From the NCBI GenBank assembly GCA_016292575.1, contig JAEDIH010000041.1:1-13507 (forward strand): DNA of 13,507 nt, read 5' to 3'. This DNA is from Clostridiaceae bacterium. GTDB lineage: Bacteria; Bacillota; Clostridia; Oscillospirales; Acutalibacteraceae. Both the position numbers and the translations under genes were made by a program. The notes under the pieces were generated by a model. That model searched no databases, was not told where the DNA came from, and saw nothing but the letters and a program-made list of their open reading frames with translations. Below, in pieces: positions 1 through 7,777 of the stretch. The number at the start of each line of letters is the position of its first letter. Position 1 is the stretch's first letter.

Positions 1-70
1 TGTTGCAAAGCTCATGTCATAATTTTCAAATAATACCGGTAAAATTCCAAGCAACGGCAAAAATACTTTC

Positions 71-134
71 AAAAAGCACAACCGACAGACCCATGCGTAA
101 ACGTGAAAACGTATCCGCAAAGGTCTGCCGGTGC
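71..134 (-). terminator. long imperfect hairpin, probable terminator of the LCP-like gene
   Basis: Read on the minus strand, the arms at 134-121 and 91-76 pair (GGCAGACC with GGTCTGTC, plus outer GCAC/GTGC with a small bulge). An inner stem (GCGGATACG against CGTTTACGC, two mismatches) extends it, and CTTTTTG follows at about 77-71. It lies 27 bases past the stop of the minus-strand gene, where a terminator is expected. The stem is long and interrupted and the T-run is short, so it could instead be part of an unrelated structured RNA. Nothing else can be recognised in bases 1-160. Confidence 0.45.
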
Positions 135-160
135 AAATTAAAACTTCAAATAATTTTCAT

Positions 161-997
161 TTACTCAAGAAACGAGGAGAGCAGCGCTCCGTAGGCGGCA
201 ATGTCCATGGCCGATATATCGGTTCTGATAAGGTTGACAAGCGAATTGAACTTGTCCGCAAGCGTTTTTTCGCCGTCCGTTTCAAACGAAAGGCGCAGAT
301 AATGCGAAACAAGACCCGTTATACTGTCCTGCTCCTCGGCGCCGCTGTCGCAGAGATAGGAGAGATACTTCGCCATGTTATCGGCCGAGAGCTTCTGCGT
401 GCCCTCATTGATAATAAAGCTGATTCCGTTGTAATCGTGGCGTACCTCATGCGGAACATTGATAACCTGCTCGCCGAATATTTTAAAGATAGCGGCAGCG
501 TCCTTTTCGTCAACGATTATATAGCGGTCAACCTCCTTTCCGGTGCAGGCGCGCACGGCCCAGATAAGACCGTCGCAGCCGGAGCTTTTGTAATGCTCCT
601 CAATGCTGCCCTCGGTGGAGCCGACCTCGCACCGCTGGGACGCAGGAATGTAGTTGATTTCAAAATTTCCCTTTTCGCTGTCGGCGGAAAGGCAGGCAAT
701 CAGGCGCACCTTCCGCTCGCTCTCGCTGCAAACGGCAAGCAGAAAGCTCGCTTTAAGCTCCTGCGGTGCGCTGCTGTCAACCTTGCGTGCCATTGCCGCA
801 AGCATGGGCCCGGTTGTGCTCTGCACGTCCGCTTTTTTCTCCTTGATAAGAGTGCCGACCGAAACGAGCGCAATAAGCGCCACCGCTCCGGCAAAAACCG
901 AAAGCAAAAGCTTGTTTGTAAGGAAGCGCTTTATTCTATCTCCGCGCAGGGAAAGCTTTTTCAAAAAGCCTTGAATTTTTTCAAAAATTTCTTCCAT
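161..997 (-). CDS. membrane-anchored LytR-CpsA-Psr (LCP)-like protein, degenerate
   Basis: This is a 278-residue protein with one transmembrane anchor (about residues 29-52, after a basic stretch) and an outer domain of about 190 residues. The domain follows the order of LCP proteins, which attach teichoic acids or capsule to the wall: a strand ending INYIP (114-118), then GKEVDRYIIVDEKDAAAIFKIFG (about 153-175), then INVPHEV (179-185), then G-T-Q-K-LSADNMAKYLSYL (about 199-215). These match family landmarks such as 'SIPRD', 'idyYvvvdf..f..lvdalGGV.v.vp' and 'G.q.LdG.qaLaYvR'. The arginines that bind lipid pyrophosphate in active LCP enzymes are missing: IPAS replaces IPRD, and no arginine follows YLSYL. 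I chose the ATG at 997 over a GTG at 1018 because GGAGG at 1008-1004 sits 6 bases before it. It has its own promoter. The family call is from memory of motifs; a non-catalytic relative is likely. Confidence 0.6.
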   Translation of the reverse strand: MEEIFEKIQGFLKKLSLRGDRIKRFLTNKLLLSVFAGAVALIALVSVGTLIKEKKADVQSTTGPMLAAMARKVDSSAPQELKASFLLAVCSESERKVRLIACLSADSEKGNFEINYIPASQRCEVGSTEGSIEEHYKSSGCDGLIWAVRACTGKEVDRYIIVDEKDAAAIFKIFGEQVINVPHEVRHDYNGISFIINEGTQKLSADNMAKYLSYLCDSGAEEQDSITGLVSHYLRLSFETDGEKTLADKFNSLVNLIRTDISAMDIAAYGALLSSFLE

Positions 998-1075
998 TAT
1001 TATCCTCCCGTCCGGCACAGCTGCGCCGCAAAAAAATACGGAATTTCTGCCGCAGGAAGCTCTCTCTTTGCCCTG

Positions 1076-1104
1076 ATTTTAGCATATACGCCCCTGTTTG
1101 TCAA
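1076..1104 (-). promoter_or_regulatory. sigma-A promoter of the LCP-like gene
   Basis: On the minus strand TTGACA (1104-1099), a 17-base spacer and TAAAAT (1081-1076) form a near-consensus vegetative promoter. Transcription would start near 1069, leaving a leader of about 70 bases before the ATG at 997. Confidence 0.8.
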
Positions 1105-1184
1105 ATCGGCATCGTTTTAATGATAACGGAGAAAAATAAAGACTGCCTCTTTAGTGCAGGACAGGCCAAAAATTCCATAAAAGC

Positions 1185-1213
1185 TTGACTTTCGCTTGCG
1201 ATTATGGCATAAT
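1185..1213 (+). promoter_or_regulatory. sigma-A promoter of the orphan gene at 1286
   Basis: TTGACT (1185-1190), a 17-base spacer and CATAAT (1208-1213) form a good vegetative promoter. It points away from the promoter at 1104-1076, so the two genes diverge from an intergenic region of about 290 bases. The start would be near 1220, about 65 bases before the ATG. Confidence 0.75.
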
Positions 1214-1285
1214 AAATATAGAAAAATCTGCTTCAACAGCTCCAAAACCAACAATAAAAAAGATCGGAGGGATTGACTGAAAAGT

Positions 1286-1903
1286 ATGAATAAGAAACGG
1301 AAAATACTCCTCTGTGCATTAGCTCTGATTGTTCTTGCCCTATCCGCGATATTGATTCTGAGCAAAAGCAATATCACTGAATCCGAAATTAACTTAGATG
1401 ACATTGACTCGATGAACATCGGCGCGCAGATGCCTGACATAATTTACGGTGATGACGACAAGCTTATAATGAAAGGCACCTTCGGAATCATTTTTTTCGA
1501 TTTGCATACCGAACGGGTTTATAAAAGAGTTCCCCAGACCGCTTTGGAGGATTTAGGTCTGCATCAGCCATTGGTAACTGTTTCCGATAACGGGAAAAAC
1601 ATTTATATTGCCGACCCCGATTACCTGGGCGGTTCAACATTCAGATACAATGTTGAGTCGGAATCTTTTTCTCAGGTGTCTGAAATTGATGAAAAGCTGT
1701 TCACATTAGAGAGCGTGTCATTATATTCGGATGAAAGATATCAAAGCTATGTTGATCCGGGCTATCTGTTAGGCTCTCAGGTTCTGAGCCGAAATAATCA
1801 ATATCTGTATTTGCGAGCAAACACAGACTGGAGTATGAAAAGCTTACAGCTTGTAATTGCCGATGTAAAAACGCACAAAGAAAATGTTGTAAGCATTTTT
1901 TAA
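1286..1903 (+). CDS. hypothetical membrane-anchored extracytoplasmic protein
   Basis: I do not recognise a named family. The 205-residue product starts MNKKRKILL, followed by a hydrophobic signal anchor (about residues 7-26) with no lipobox cysteine in a suitable place. An acidic, aromatic-rich outer region follows. It shows repeated beta-strand patterns such as KLIMKGTFGIIFFDLHT (about 59-75), VSDNGKNIYIAD (about 98-109) and QYLYLRANTDW (about 172-182), which read like blades of a beta-propeller. The pattern recalls outer tails of clostridial BlaR1/M56-type sensor proteins, but only as a low-confidence impression. The gene is visibly AT-richer than its neighbours and stands alone with its own promoter and a strong terminator, so acquisition as a one-gene unit is possible. 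GGAGGG (1266-1271) is about 14 bases from the ATG, which is long. An in-frame CTG at 1277 would be better spaced, and an in-frame TGA at 1274 excludes any longer form. Confidence 0.8.
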   Translation: MNKKRKILLCALALIVLALSAILILSKSNITESEINLDDIDSMNIGAQMPDIIYGDDDKLIMKGTFGIIFFDLHTERVYKRVPQTALEDLGLHQPLVTVSDNGKNIYIADPDYLGGSTFRYNVESESFSQVSEIDEKLFTLESVSLYSDERYQSYVDPGYLLGSQVLSRNNQYLYLRANTDWSMKSLQLVIADVKTHKENVVSIF

Positions 1904-1960
1904 GGCTATAACTCACGAAAAGCGTTCATCCGCTCAATGTGAGTTATAGCCTTTTAATTT
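1902..1960 (+). terminator. strong intrinsic terminator of the orphan gene
   Basis: AAGGCTATAACTCAC (1902-1916) pairs perfectly over 15 bases with 1939-1953. A further AGCG/CGCT stem lies inside the loop, and CTTTTAATTTT follows. The left arm includes the last two bases of the gene's TAA stop codon. On the opposite strand no T-run follows, so it probably works in the plus direction only. Confidence 0.88.
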
Positions 1961-1999
1961 TATAATTGCTTTAAGTGCAAAACTCAGCAATTAGGTTCA

Positions 2000-2863
2000 T
2001 CACTCATTTTCAAAAAGCTTCATAAGCTTTGAAAGATCCTCCTTGCCGAAGAACTCAATTTCAAGCGTACCCTTGTTTCCGCCGGAAAGGGAAACCTTTG
2101 CTTTCCGCCCGAGCGTCTGGGAAACGGCAAGCTCAACCTCGTCATAATAGGTGTCACGCTTTTTTGCACGCTTTTCCTTTTTTGTGTCGCCCTTGAGCAG
2201 TGCTTTCACGGCACGCTCTGTTTCACGGACGGAAAGATTCTTTTTGATAATCTCGTTTGCGAGAGCGGTAATCTGTTCAGCGTTTTCGAGAGCAAGAATT
2301 GTTCTTGCGTGACCTGCGGAAAGCTCGCCGCGCTCCACCATTGCAAGCACATCCTGCGGCAGGGAAAGCAGTCTCATTGAATTTGCAACCGCCGGGCGGC
2401 TTTTGCCAACCCTTTTTGCCGCCTGCTCCTGCGTCAGCCCGTAGGTTTCCATCAAAAGCGCAAGTCCCTGCGCCTCCTCAATCGGATTGAGATCCTCACG
2501 CTGAAGATTTTCAACAAGAGCAAGCTCCATTGCCTCGCTGTCGCTCATCTCGCGGATAACAACGGGAACCTCAGTAAGCCCCGCCATTCTGGACGCGCGC
2601 CATCTTCTTTCGCCGGCAATGAGCTGATAGCCGCCGTCCGCAAGCGGACGGACAAGCAGCGGCTGAATCACTCCGTGGGTGGAAATGCTGTTTGCAAGCT
2701 CCTCAAGCGCCTGTTCGTCAAAGCTCTTTCTGGGCTGGGCGCGGTTCGGCTCAATATCGTTAAGCTTGAGCTTTACGGCCGACTTTGCCTCCTCCTCAAT
2801 CGAGTTATCCATAAAAAGCGCGTCAAGACCCTTGCCCAGACCGCCTTTGTTTTTTGCAGCCAT
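2000..2863 (-). CDS. parB: chromosome partitioning protein ParB (Spo0J type)
   Basis: ParB binds parS sites near the origin, spreads as a CTP-dependent clamp, loads SMC and stimulates ParA. The 287-residue protein has the family order: a basic N-terminus GGLGKGLDALF (7-17) that contacts ParA, the N-terminal nuclease-like/CTP-binding domain with GERRWRA (84-90) and ENLQREDLNPIEEA (118-131), a helix-turn-helix around LTQEQAAKRVGKSRPAVANS (143-162), GHARTIL (184-190), a lysine-rich linker and a C-terminal dimerisation segment. Length is normal. AGGAGA lies about 9 bases before the ATG. It follows parA by 39 bases with no terminator between, so the two form one operon. Past its stop there is only a weak 7-bp hairpin (1992-1964) without a T-run. 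A Noc-type paralogue is less likely because it is paired with parA. Confidence 0.96.
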   Translation of the reverse strand: MAAKNKGGLGKGLDALFMDNSIEEEAKSAVKLKLNDIEPNRAQPRKSFDEQALEELANSISTHGVIQPLLVRPLADGGYQLIAGERRWRASRMAGLTEVPVVIREMSDSEAMELALVENLQREDLNPIEEAQGLALLMETYGLTQEQAAKRVGKSRPAVANSMRLLSLPQDVLAMVERGELSAGHARTILALENAEQITALANEIIKKNLSVRETERAVKALLKGDTKKEKRAKKRDTYYDEVELAVSQTLGRKAKVSLSGGNKGTLEIEFFGKEDLSKLMKLFENE

Positions 2864-2902
2864 TTTTCATTCTCTCCTTTGCTTCAAGTATCCTGAAAAA
2901 AA

Positions 2903-3682
2903 TTATGCAAGCGGAATTTTTCCGTTCTTTTTAAGGAATTCGTCCGCAAGCTCGTCATACGCCCTGCTGCCCTTGGAAAGCTTGTCATAATATGAAACGG
3001 GCTGACCGAACGACGGTGCCTCGGAAAGGCGGACGTTGCGCGGAATTACAACGGAGAACACCTTTTGCGGAAAAAAGCGCTTCACCTCGGAAACCACCTG
3101 CTGAGTGAGGTTGAGTCTGCCGTCAAACATTGTCAGCAGAACGCCCTCAATATCAATGAGCGGATTATACTTGCGCTTGACCTGCCTTACGGTGTTCATG
3201 AGCTGCGACAGACCCTCAAGTGCATAAAATTCGCACTGAATCGGAACCAGAACGCTGTCCACGGCGCAAAGGGCGTTTATAGTAATAAGTCCGAGCGACG
3301 GCGGACAGTCAAGAATGATAAAGTCATATTTTTCCTTGAGGGGAGCGAGCGCATTCTTTATCCTCGACTCGCGTGAATCGAGATCGGCAATTTCCAGCTC
3401 CGCACCGGCAAGGTTCATGTTTGCCGGAAGAAGATCAAGACGGCTGAACGCGGTTTCCTTAACGATATTCTCGGCTGCGGCGGTGCCTATCATCATGTCA
3501 TAGGTTGAAATTTCCGTATCCCTTTTGCTGAAGCCGAGTCCGCTTGTTGCGTTGCCCTGCGGGTCAATATCCACAAGGAGCGTTTTGTATCCCTTCATGC
3601 CGATGGCTGCGGCAAGGTTCACGGCGGTGGTCGTTTTTCCGACTCCGCCCTTCTGATTAACTATGGCGACGGTTTTTCCCAT
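2903..3682 (-). CDS. parA: chromosome partitioning ATPase ParA (Soj type)
   Basis: This is a 259-residue deviant Walker ATPase that works with ParB in origin segregation and, in Bacillus, in control of DnaA. It has the deviant Walker A motif KGGVGKTT (11-18), DIDPQGN (38-44), the Walker B region FIILDCPPS (121-129), VPIQCEFYALEGLSQL (146-161) and IPRNVRLSEAPSFG (213-226), all typical of chromosomal Soj rather than MinD. The chosen ATG fits the usual MGKTVAIVNQKGG start. Its Shine-Dalgarno is modest (AGGAAAGG, a little far upstream). It is the first gene of the parA-parB operon and has its own extended -10 promoter. The usual origin neighbours (rsmG, mnmG) are not in this window, so the operon is either displaced from that context or at its edge. 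Confidence 0.97.
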   Translation of the reverse strand: MGKTVAIVNQKGGVGKTTTAVNLAAAIGMKGYKTLLVDIDPQGNATSGLGFSKRDTEISTYDMMIGTAAAENIVKETAFSRLDLLPANMNLAGAELEIADLDSRESRIKNALAPLKEKYDFIILDCPPSLGLITINALCAVDSVLVPIQCEFYALEGLSQLMNTVRQVKRKYNPLIDIEGVLLTMFDGRLNLTQQVVSEVKRFFPQKVFSVVIPRNVRLSEAPSFGQPVSYYDKLSKGSRAYDELADEFLKKNGKIPLA

Positions 3683-3722
3683 AAGTCTGCTGCCTTTCCT
3701 TTTTCATATACATACAAAACAC

Positions 3723-3750
3723 AGTATACCACAACACCAAAAGATTTCAA
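3723..3750 (-). promoter_or_regulatory. promoter of the parAB operon
   Basis: On the minus strand TTGAAA (3750-3745), a 16-base spacer and TATACT (3728-3723), with TGG just before the -10, form an extended -10 promoter between the dehydrogenase stop and the parA start. Transcription would begin near 3716, about 34 bases before the ATG. Confidence 0.72.
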
Positions 3751-3766
3751 AGAGCTTTTTCAAAAA

Positions 3767-3794
3767 ATCTAATATCTAAAATCTAAAATCTAAT
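3767..3794. repeat. four tandem copies of a 7-bp repeat (ATCTAAW)
   Basis: The units 3767-3773, 3774-3780, 3781-3787 and 3788-3794 read ATCTAAT, ATCTAAA, ATCTAAA, ATCTAAT with no gap. The last unit covers the stop codon of the minus-strand dehydrogenase (TAG, 3792-3790). The array lies just upstream of the parAB promoter. Confidence 0.85.
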
Positions 3795-4749
3795 TTACTA
3801 CATTAATGGGCGTGCCTTTAACAAAGCTTTCAACATTTTCAAGGAAGATGTTCAAAAGCCTTGTCCGCGCCTCAAGACTTGCCCAGGCAATGTGCGGCGT
3901 GATGAGGCAATTCTTTGCGCCGATGAGCACATTGCCCCCTTTCGGCGGCTCAACAGAAAGCACGTCAAGACCGGCTCCTGCAATCGTTCCGTTTTCAAGT
4001 GCCTCGGCAAGATCCTGCTCGTTAACAACGCCGCCGCGCGAGGTGTTTATGAGATAGGCAGTTTTTTTCATCTTTTCAAGGAAAGCCTTGTTAACCACTC
4101 CGCTTGTGCTTTCGGTGAGCGGACAGTGCAGCGAGATAAAGTCGCTTTCCGTAATAAGCCTTTCAAGGCTGCAAAATTCAACCGTGCCGAAGCCGCCGTA
4201 TACGTTTGTGTGCGGCGAAAAGGCAAGCACGCGCATTTTGAACGCGTTCGCAATTTCCGCAACGGCAAAGCCTATTCGTCCGAAGCCGACAATTCCGATC
4301 GTTTTTCCGGAAAGCAGGGAAATCGGAGATTTGAGATAGCAGAAATGTTCGCTCCTTTCCCAGTCACCGTTTTTCACACTCTCGCTGTGGAGCGCAACAC
4401 GGTTTGTAAACTCAAGCATAAAGCCGAAAACAAGCTGAGCCACCGAGTCGGTACTGTAGGCAGGAATGTTTGAAACGGGTATTCCCCTTTCCCTCGCCGC
4501 CTTGCAGTCAACAACGTTGAAGCCCGTTGCAAGCACAGCGATGAATTTAAGCTTCGGAAGCTTTTCAATCGTCTGCCTTGTTATAGGCGTTTTGTTCGTA
4601 ACAAGAATATCCGCGTCAAGGCTTCGCTTTATGATATCCTCCGGCGCGGTAATGTCGTAAACAGTGTATTCATCAACAAGCTTTGAAAGCCCGTCCCACG
4701 AAAGATCGCCGGGGTTTTCGGCGTAGCCGTCAAGAATTACAAGCTTCAT
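3790..4749 (-). CDS. D-2-hydroxyacid dehydrogenase, glycerate/hydroxypyruvate reductase type
   Basis: This 319-residue cytoplasmic oxidoreductase interconverts 2-keto and D-2-hydroxy acids with a nicotinamide cofactor. The Rossmann motif GFGRIG (155-160) and the catalytic residues are present: Arg238 in NTSRGG, Glu267 in GLDVLSVEPP, and His286 in TPHIAWA. Length and spacing match glycerate dehydrogenase (HprA) and relatives, which lack the C-terminal ACT domain of SerA. The position after the second Rossmann strand that is normally Asp in NAD enzymes falls in VLAFSPH (about Ser178), so NADP(H) use is possible. It lies next to glyA and serS, which suggests hydroxypyruvate or glycerate linked to serine as substrate, but lactate-type substrates cannot be excluded. 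It has its own promoter and AGGAGGA about 10 bases before the ATG. Confidence 0.88.
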   Translation of the reverse strand: MKLVILDGYAENPGDLSWDGLSKLVDEYTVYDITAPEDIIKRSLDADILVTNKTPITRQTIEKLPKLKFIAVLATGFNVVDCKAARERGIPVSNIPAYSTDSVAQLVFGFMLEFTNRVALHSESVKNGDWERSEHFCYLKSPISLLSGKTIGIVGFGRIGFAVAEIANAFKMRVLAFSPHTNVYGGFGTVEFCSLERLITESDFISLHCPLTESTSGVVNKAFLEKMKKTAYLINTSRGGVVNEQDLAEALENGTIAGAGLDVLSVEPPKGGNVLIGAKNCLITPHIAWASLEARTRLLNIFLENVESFVKGTPINVVN

Positions 4750-4790
4750 TTTTTCGGTTCCTCCTATAAAAAATACTGCTCTTTACCCGG

Positions 4791-4819
4791 ATTATACCAC
4801 AATGTTCCGGTTTTGTCAG
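4791..4819 (-). promoter_or_regulatory. promoter of the D-2-hydroxyacid dehydrogenase gene
   Basis: On the minus strand CTGACA (4819-4814), a 17-base spacer and TATAAT (4796-4791) preceded by TGG form a strong extended -10 promoter. It begins 9 bases after the T-run of the glyA terminator, so the dehydrogenase appears to be transcribed independently. Confidence 0.8.
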
Positions 4820-4828
4820 CAGTTACAG

Positions 4829-4861
4829 AAAAAACATCGGCCGCCCGGAAGGACAGCCGAT
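4829..4861 (-). terminator. intrinsic terminator of glyA
   Basis: On the minus strand 4861-4836 folds into an uninterrupted 11-bp stem (two G-U pairs) closed by a TTCC tetraloop, with outer arms ATCGGC and GCCGAT. GTTTTTTC follows. It lies 15 bases after the glyA stop. Confidence 0.9.
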
Positions 4862-4876
4862 ATAAAGCTTTGAGTC

Positions 4877-6127
<1,251 letters not shown>

Positions 6128-6171
6128 TCCTTTACCTCCAAGATTTTTTTACGCTTTGGAATCTTTTGCAA

Positions 6172-6218
6172 TATAAAAAACACAATTACGGTGGCGCTTC
6201 GGAAAAACGCCGCCGTAA
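6172..6218 (-). terminator. intrinsic terminator between serS and glyA
   Basis: On the minus strand TTACGG, one C-A mismatch and GGCG pair with CGCC and CCGTAA (6218-6186) around an 11-base loop. TTGTGTTTTTTATA follows. It starts 10 bases after the serS stop. The mismatch and large loop suggest that termination may be incomplete. Confidence 0.75.
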
Positions 6219-6228
6219 GAATGATTCA

Positions 6229-7497
6229 TTATTTGATTATGTCCGTACCCATGTATTCACGAAGAACCTCGGGAACGGTGATGCTTCCGTCAGCATTCTG
6301 ATAGTTTTCAAGAATTGCCGCAACGGTTCTTCCGATTGCAACGCCCGAGCCGTTGAGGGTGTGAACAAGCGTTGCCTTGCTCTTTGCGTCCTCTTTATAA
6401 CGGATTGAAGCGCGGCGCGCCTGGAAGTCCTCAAAATTTGAGCAGGAGGAAATTTCAACATATCTTCCGTAGGACGGCATCCAAACTTCGATATCGTATG
6501 TCTTTGCCGAGGAGAAGCCGATATCGCCGGTGCTGAGCGCAACAACTCTGTACGGCAGACCGAGGAGCTGCAGAACCCTTTCCGCGTCGTTGGTGAGCGA
6601 TTCAAGCTCCTTATAGCTGTCCTCGGGCTTTACGAATTTTACAAGCTCAACCTTGTTGAACTGGTGCTGTCTGATAAGACCTCTCGTGTCGCGGCCTGCG
6701 GAACCTGCCTCGGCTCTGAAGCAGGCGGAATATGCGCAGTATTTGAGCGGCAGCCTGCTTCCGTCAAGAATTTCGTCGCGGTGCATATTGGTTACGGGAA
6801 CCTCTGCGGTCGGAATGAGGAAATAATCGTTGGTAAGCTTGAAGGCGTCCTCCTCAAACTTCGGAAGCTGACCGGTGCCGGTCATTGAAGCACGGTTGAC
6901 CATGAACGGCGGAAAAATTTCCGTATAGCCGTGCTCGGTATGGGTGTTGAGATAGAAGTTGATAACCGATCTTTCAAGCCTTGCGCCGAGTCCTTTGTAA
7001 AAATGGAAGCGCGCGCCCGTAACCTTTGCGGCCGTTTCCGGATCGAGTATGCCGAGCCTTGCACCGATATCCCAGTGAGCCTCGGCCTCAAAATCAAACT
7101 TTCTCGGCTCGCCCCAGCGGCGGATTTCAACGTTTTCGCTGTCGTCCTTTCCAATGGGCGTAGTCTCGCTCGGAATGTTCGGGAACTCATACATGATGCT
7201 TTTCTGCTTGTTTTCAAGCGCGGTAAGCTCTTCGTCATCGGCTTTGATAGCGTCCTTGACCGCGTTCATTTCAGCCATAAGCTCACTCGTATCCTTGCCC
7301 TCTTTTTTAAGCTGCGGAATCATTTTTCCGGCGGCGTTCTGCCTTGCCTTGAGCTGATCCCTCTTTGAAGAAAGCTCGCGGCGGCGAGCGTCAATCTCAA
7401 GAATTTCATCAACAAGGGCGTCCATATCTTTGTTTCTTGTTTTCATCGCCCTTTTAACAAGGTCGGGGTTTTCTCTGATAAGTTTAATATCAAGCAT
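6229..7497 (-). CDS. serS: seryl-tRNA synthetase
   Basis: This class II synthetase charges serine onto tRNA-Ser and also onto tRNA-Sec where present. The 422-residue protein has the N-terminal coiled-coil arm that grips the tRNA long variable arm (about residues 30-105, heavily charged). Its catalytic core has TAE (230-232) for serine binding, motif 2 in CFRAEAGSAGRDTRGL (259-274) with RQHQFNKVE following, EISSCSNFEDFQARR (348-362) and motif 3 GSGVAIGRT (383-391). Length is normal. AAGGAGA lies about 8 bases before the ATG. It has its own promoter with a leader of about 40 bases, too short for the T-box found before many Firmicute synthetase genes. Downstream on the same strand are glyA and a D-2-hydroxyacid dehydrogenase. 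Confidence 0.98.
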   Translation of the reverse strand: MLDIKLIRENPDLVKRAMKTRNKDMDALVDEILEIDARRRELSSKRDQLKARQNAAGKMIPQLKKEGKDTSELMAEMNAVKDAIKADDEELTALENKQKSIMYEFPNIPSETTPIGKDDSENVEIRRWGEPRKFDFEAEAHWDIGARLGILDPETAAKVTGARFHFYKGLGARLERSVINFYLNTHTEHGYTEIFPPFMVNRASMTGTGQLPKFEEDAFKLTNDYFLIPTAEVPVTNMHRDEILDGSRLPLKYCAYSACFRAEAGSAGRDTRGLIRQHQFNKVELVKFVKPEDSYKELESLTNDAERVLQLLGLPYRVVALSTGDIGFSSAKTYDIEVWMPSYGRYVEISSCSNFEDFQARRASIRYKEDAKSKATLVHTLNGSGVAIGRTVAAILENYQNADGSITVPEVLREYMGTDIIK

Positions 7498-7543
7498 AAA
7501 TTAAATCTCCTTTTGCACTTGAATATCAATCGCAGTGAATAAC

Positions 7544-7572
7544 AGTATATCACATCCGGCAATATTTTTAAA
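7544..7572 (-). promoter_or_regulatory. promoter of serS
   Basis: On the minus strand TTTAAA (7572-7567), a 17-base spacer and TATACT (7549-7544), with TG one base before the -10, form a plausible extended -10 promoter with a weak -35. The predicted start near 7537 leaves no room for a T-box leader. Confidence 0.65.
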
Positions 7573-7708
7573 GGTCTGAACATAAATTTTAGAAAAGCAA
7601 AGAATACGGATTTTTTGCCGCAAAGCGTGGTTATTTAAGCGAAATACACAAAAGCTGTCGGAAAATTTTTCCAATAAAAATTTAATTTGAAAAATCTTAC
7701 AAAAGTCA

Positions 7709-7737
7709 TTGACCCAAAGCTTTTTTTATTATAGAAT
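7709..7737 (+). promoter_or_regulatory. promoter of the TVP38-type membrane protein gene
   Basis: TTGACC (7709-7714), a 17-base spacer and TAGAAT (7732-7737) form a good vegetative promoter with a start near 7744. An open-frame start codon at 7709 falls inside the -35 box and therefore cannot be the translation start. The rest of the 7498-7777 gap is AT-rich and holds nothing else I can name. Confidence 0.75.
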
Positions 7738-7777
7738 AGCAGTGTACATTTTTATGCTTTCAAAAGGGGGAAAAAGA

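Noticed and set aside
131..1120. Plus-strand open frame of 329 codons antisense to the LCP-like gene
   Set aside because: It has no ribosome binding site, its product looks like back-translated antisense, and the minus frame has a signal anchor, a GGAGG site and a promoter.
1902..1953. Bidirectional terminator also serving parB
   Set aside because: On the minus strand the hairpin is followed by AAAAAATG rather than a T-run, so it is not supported as a parB terminator.
1964..1992. 7-bp inverted repeat (AATTGCT/AGCAATT) after parB
   Set aside because: It is short with a long loop and has no T-run in either direction, so it is too weak to call a terminator.
3892..4473. Plus-strand open frame antisense to the D-2-hydroxyacid dehydrogenase
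   Set aside because: It has no ribosome binding site or recognisable domain and lies entirely within a confidently identified gene.
6128..6228. Glycine riboswitch before glyA
   Set aside because: The gap is about 100 bases and is largely filled by the serS terminator. No conserved glycine aptamer blocks are seen.
7498..7545. T-box leader before serS
   Set aside because: The leader from the predicted start is only about 40 bases, and no T-box sequence or terminator/antiterminator pair is visible.
7709..7777. 23-residue N-terminal extension of the TVP38-type protein
   Set aside because: The start codon at 7709 lies within the promoter -35 box, upstream of the predicted transcription start.
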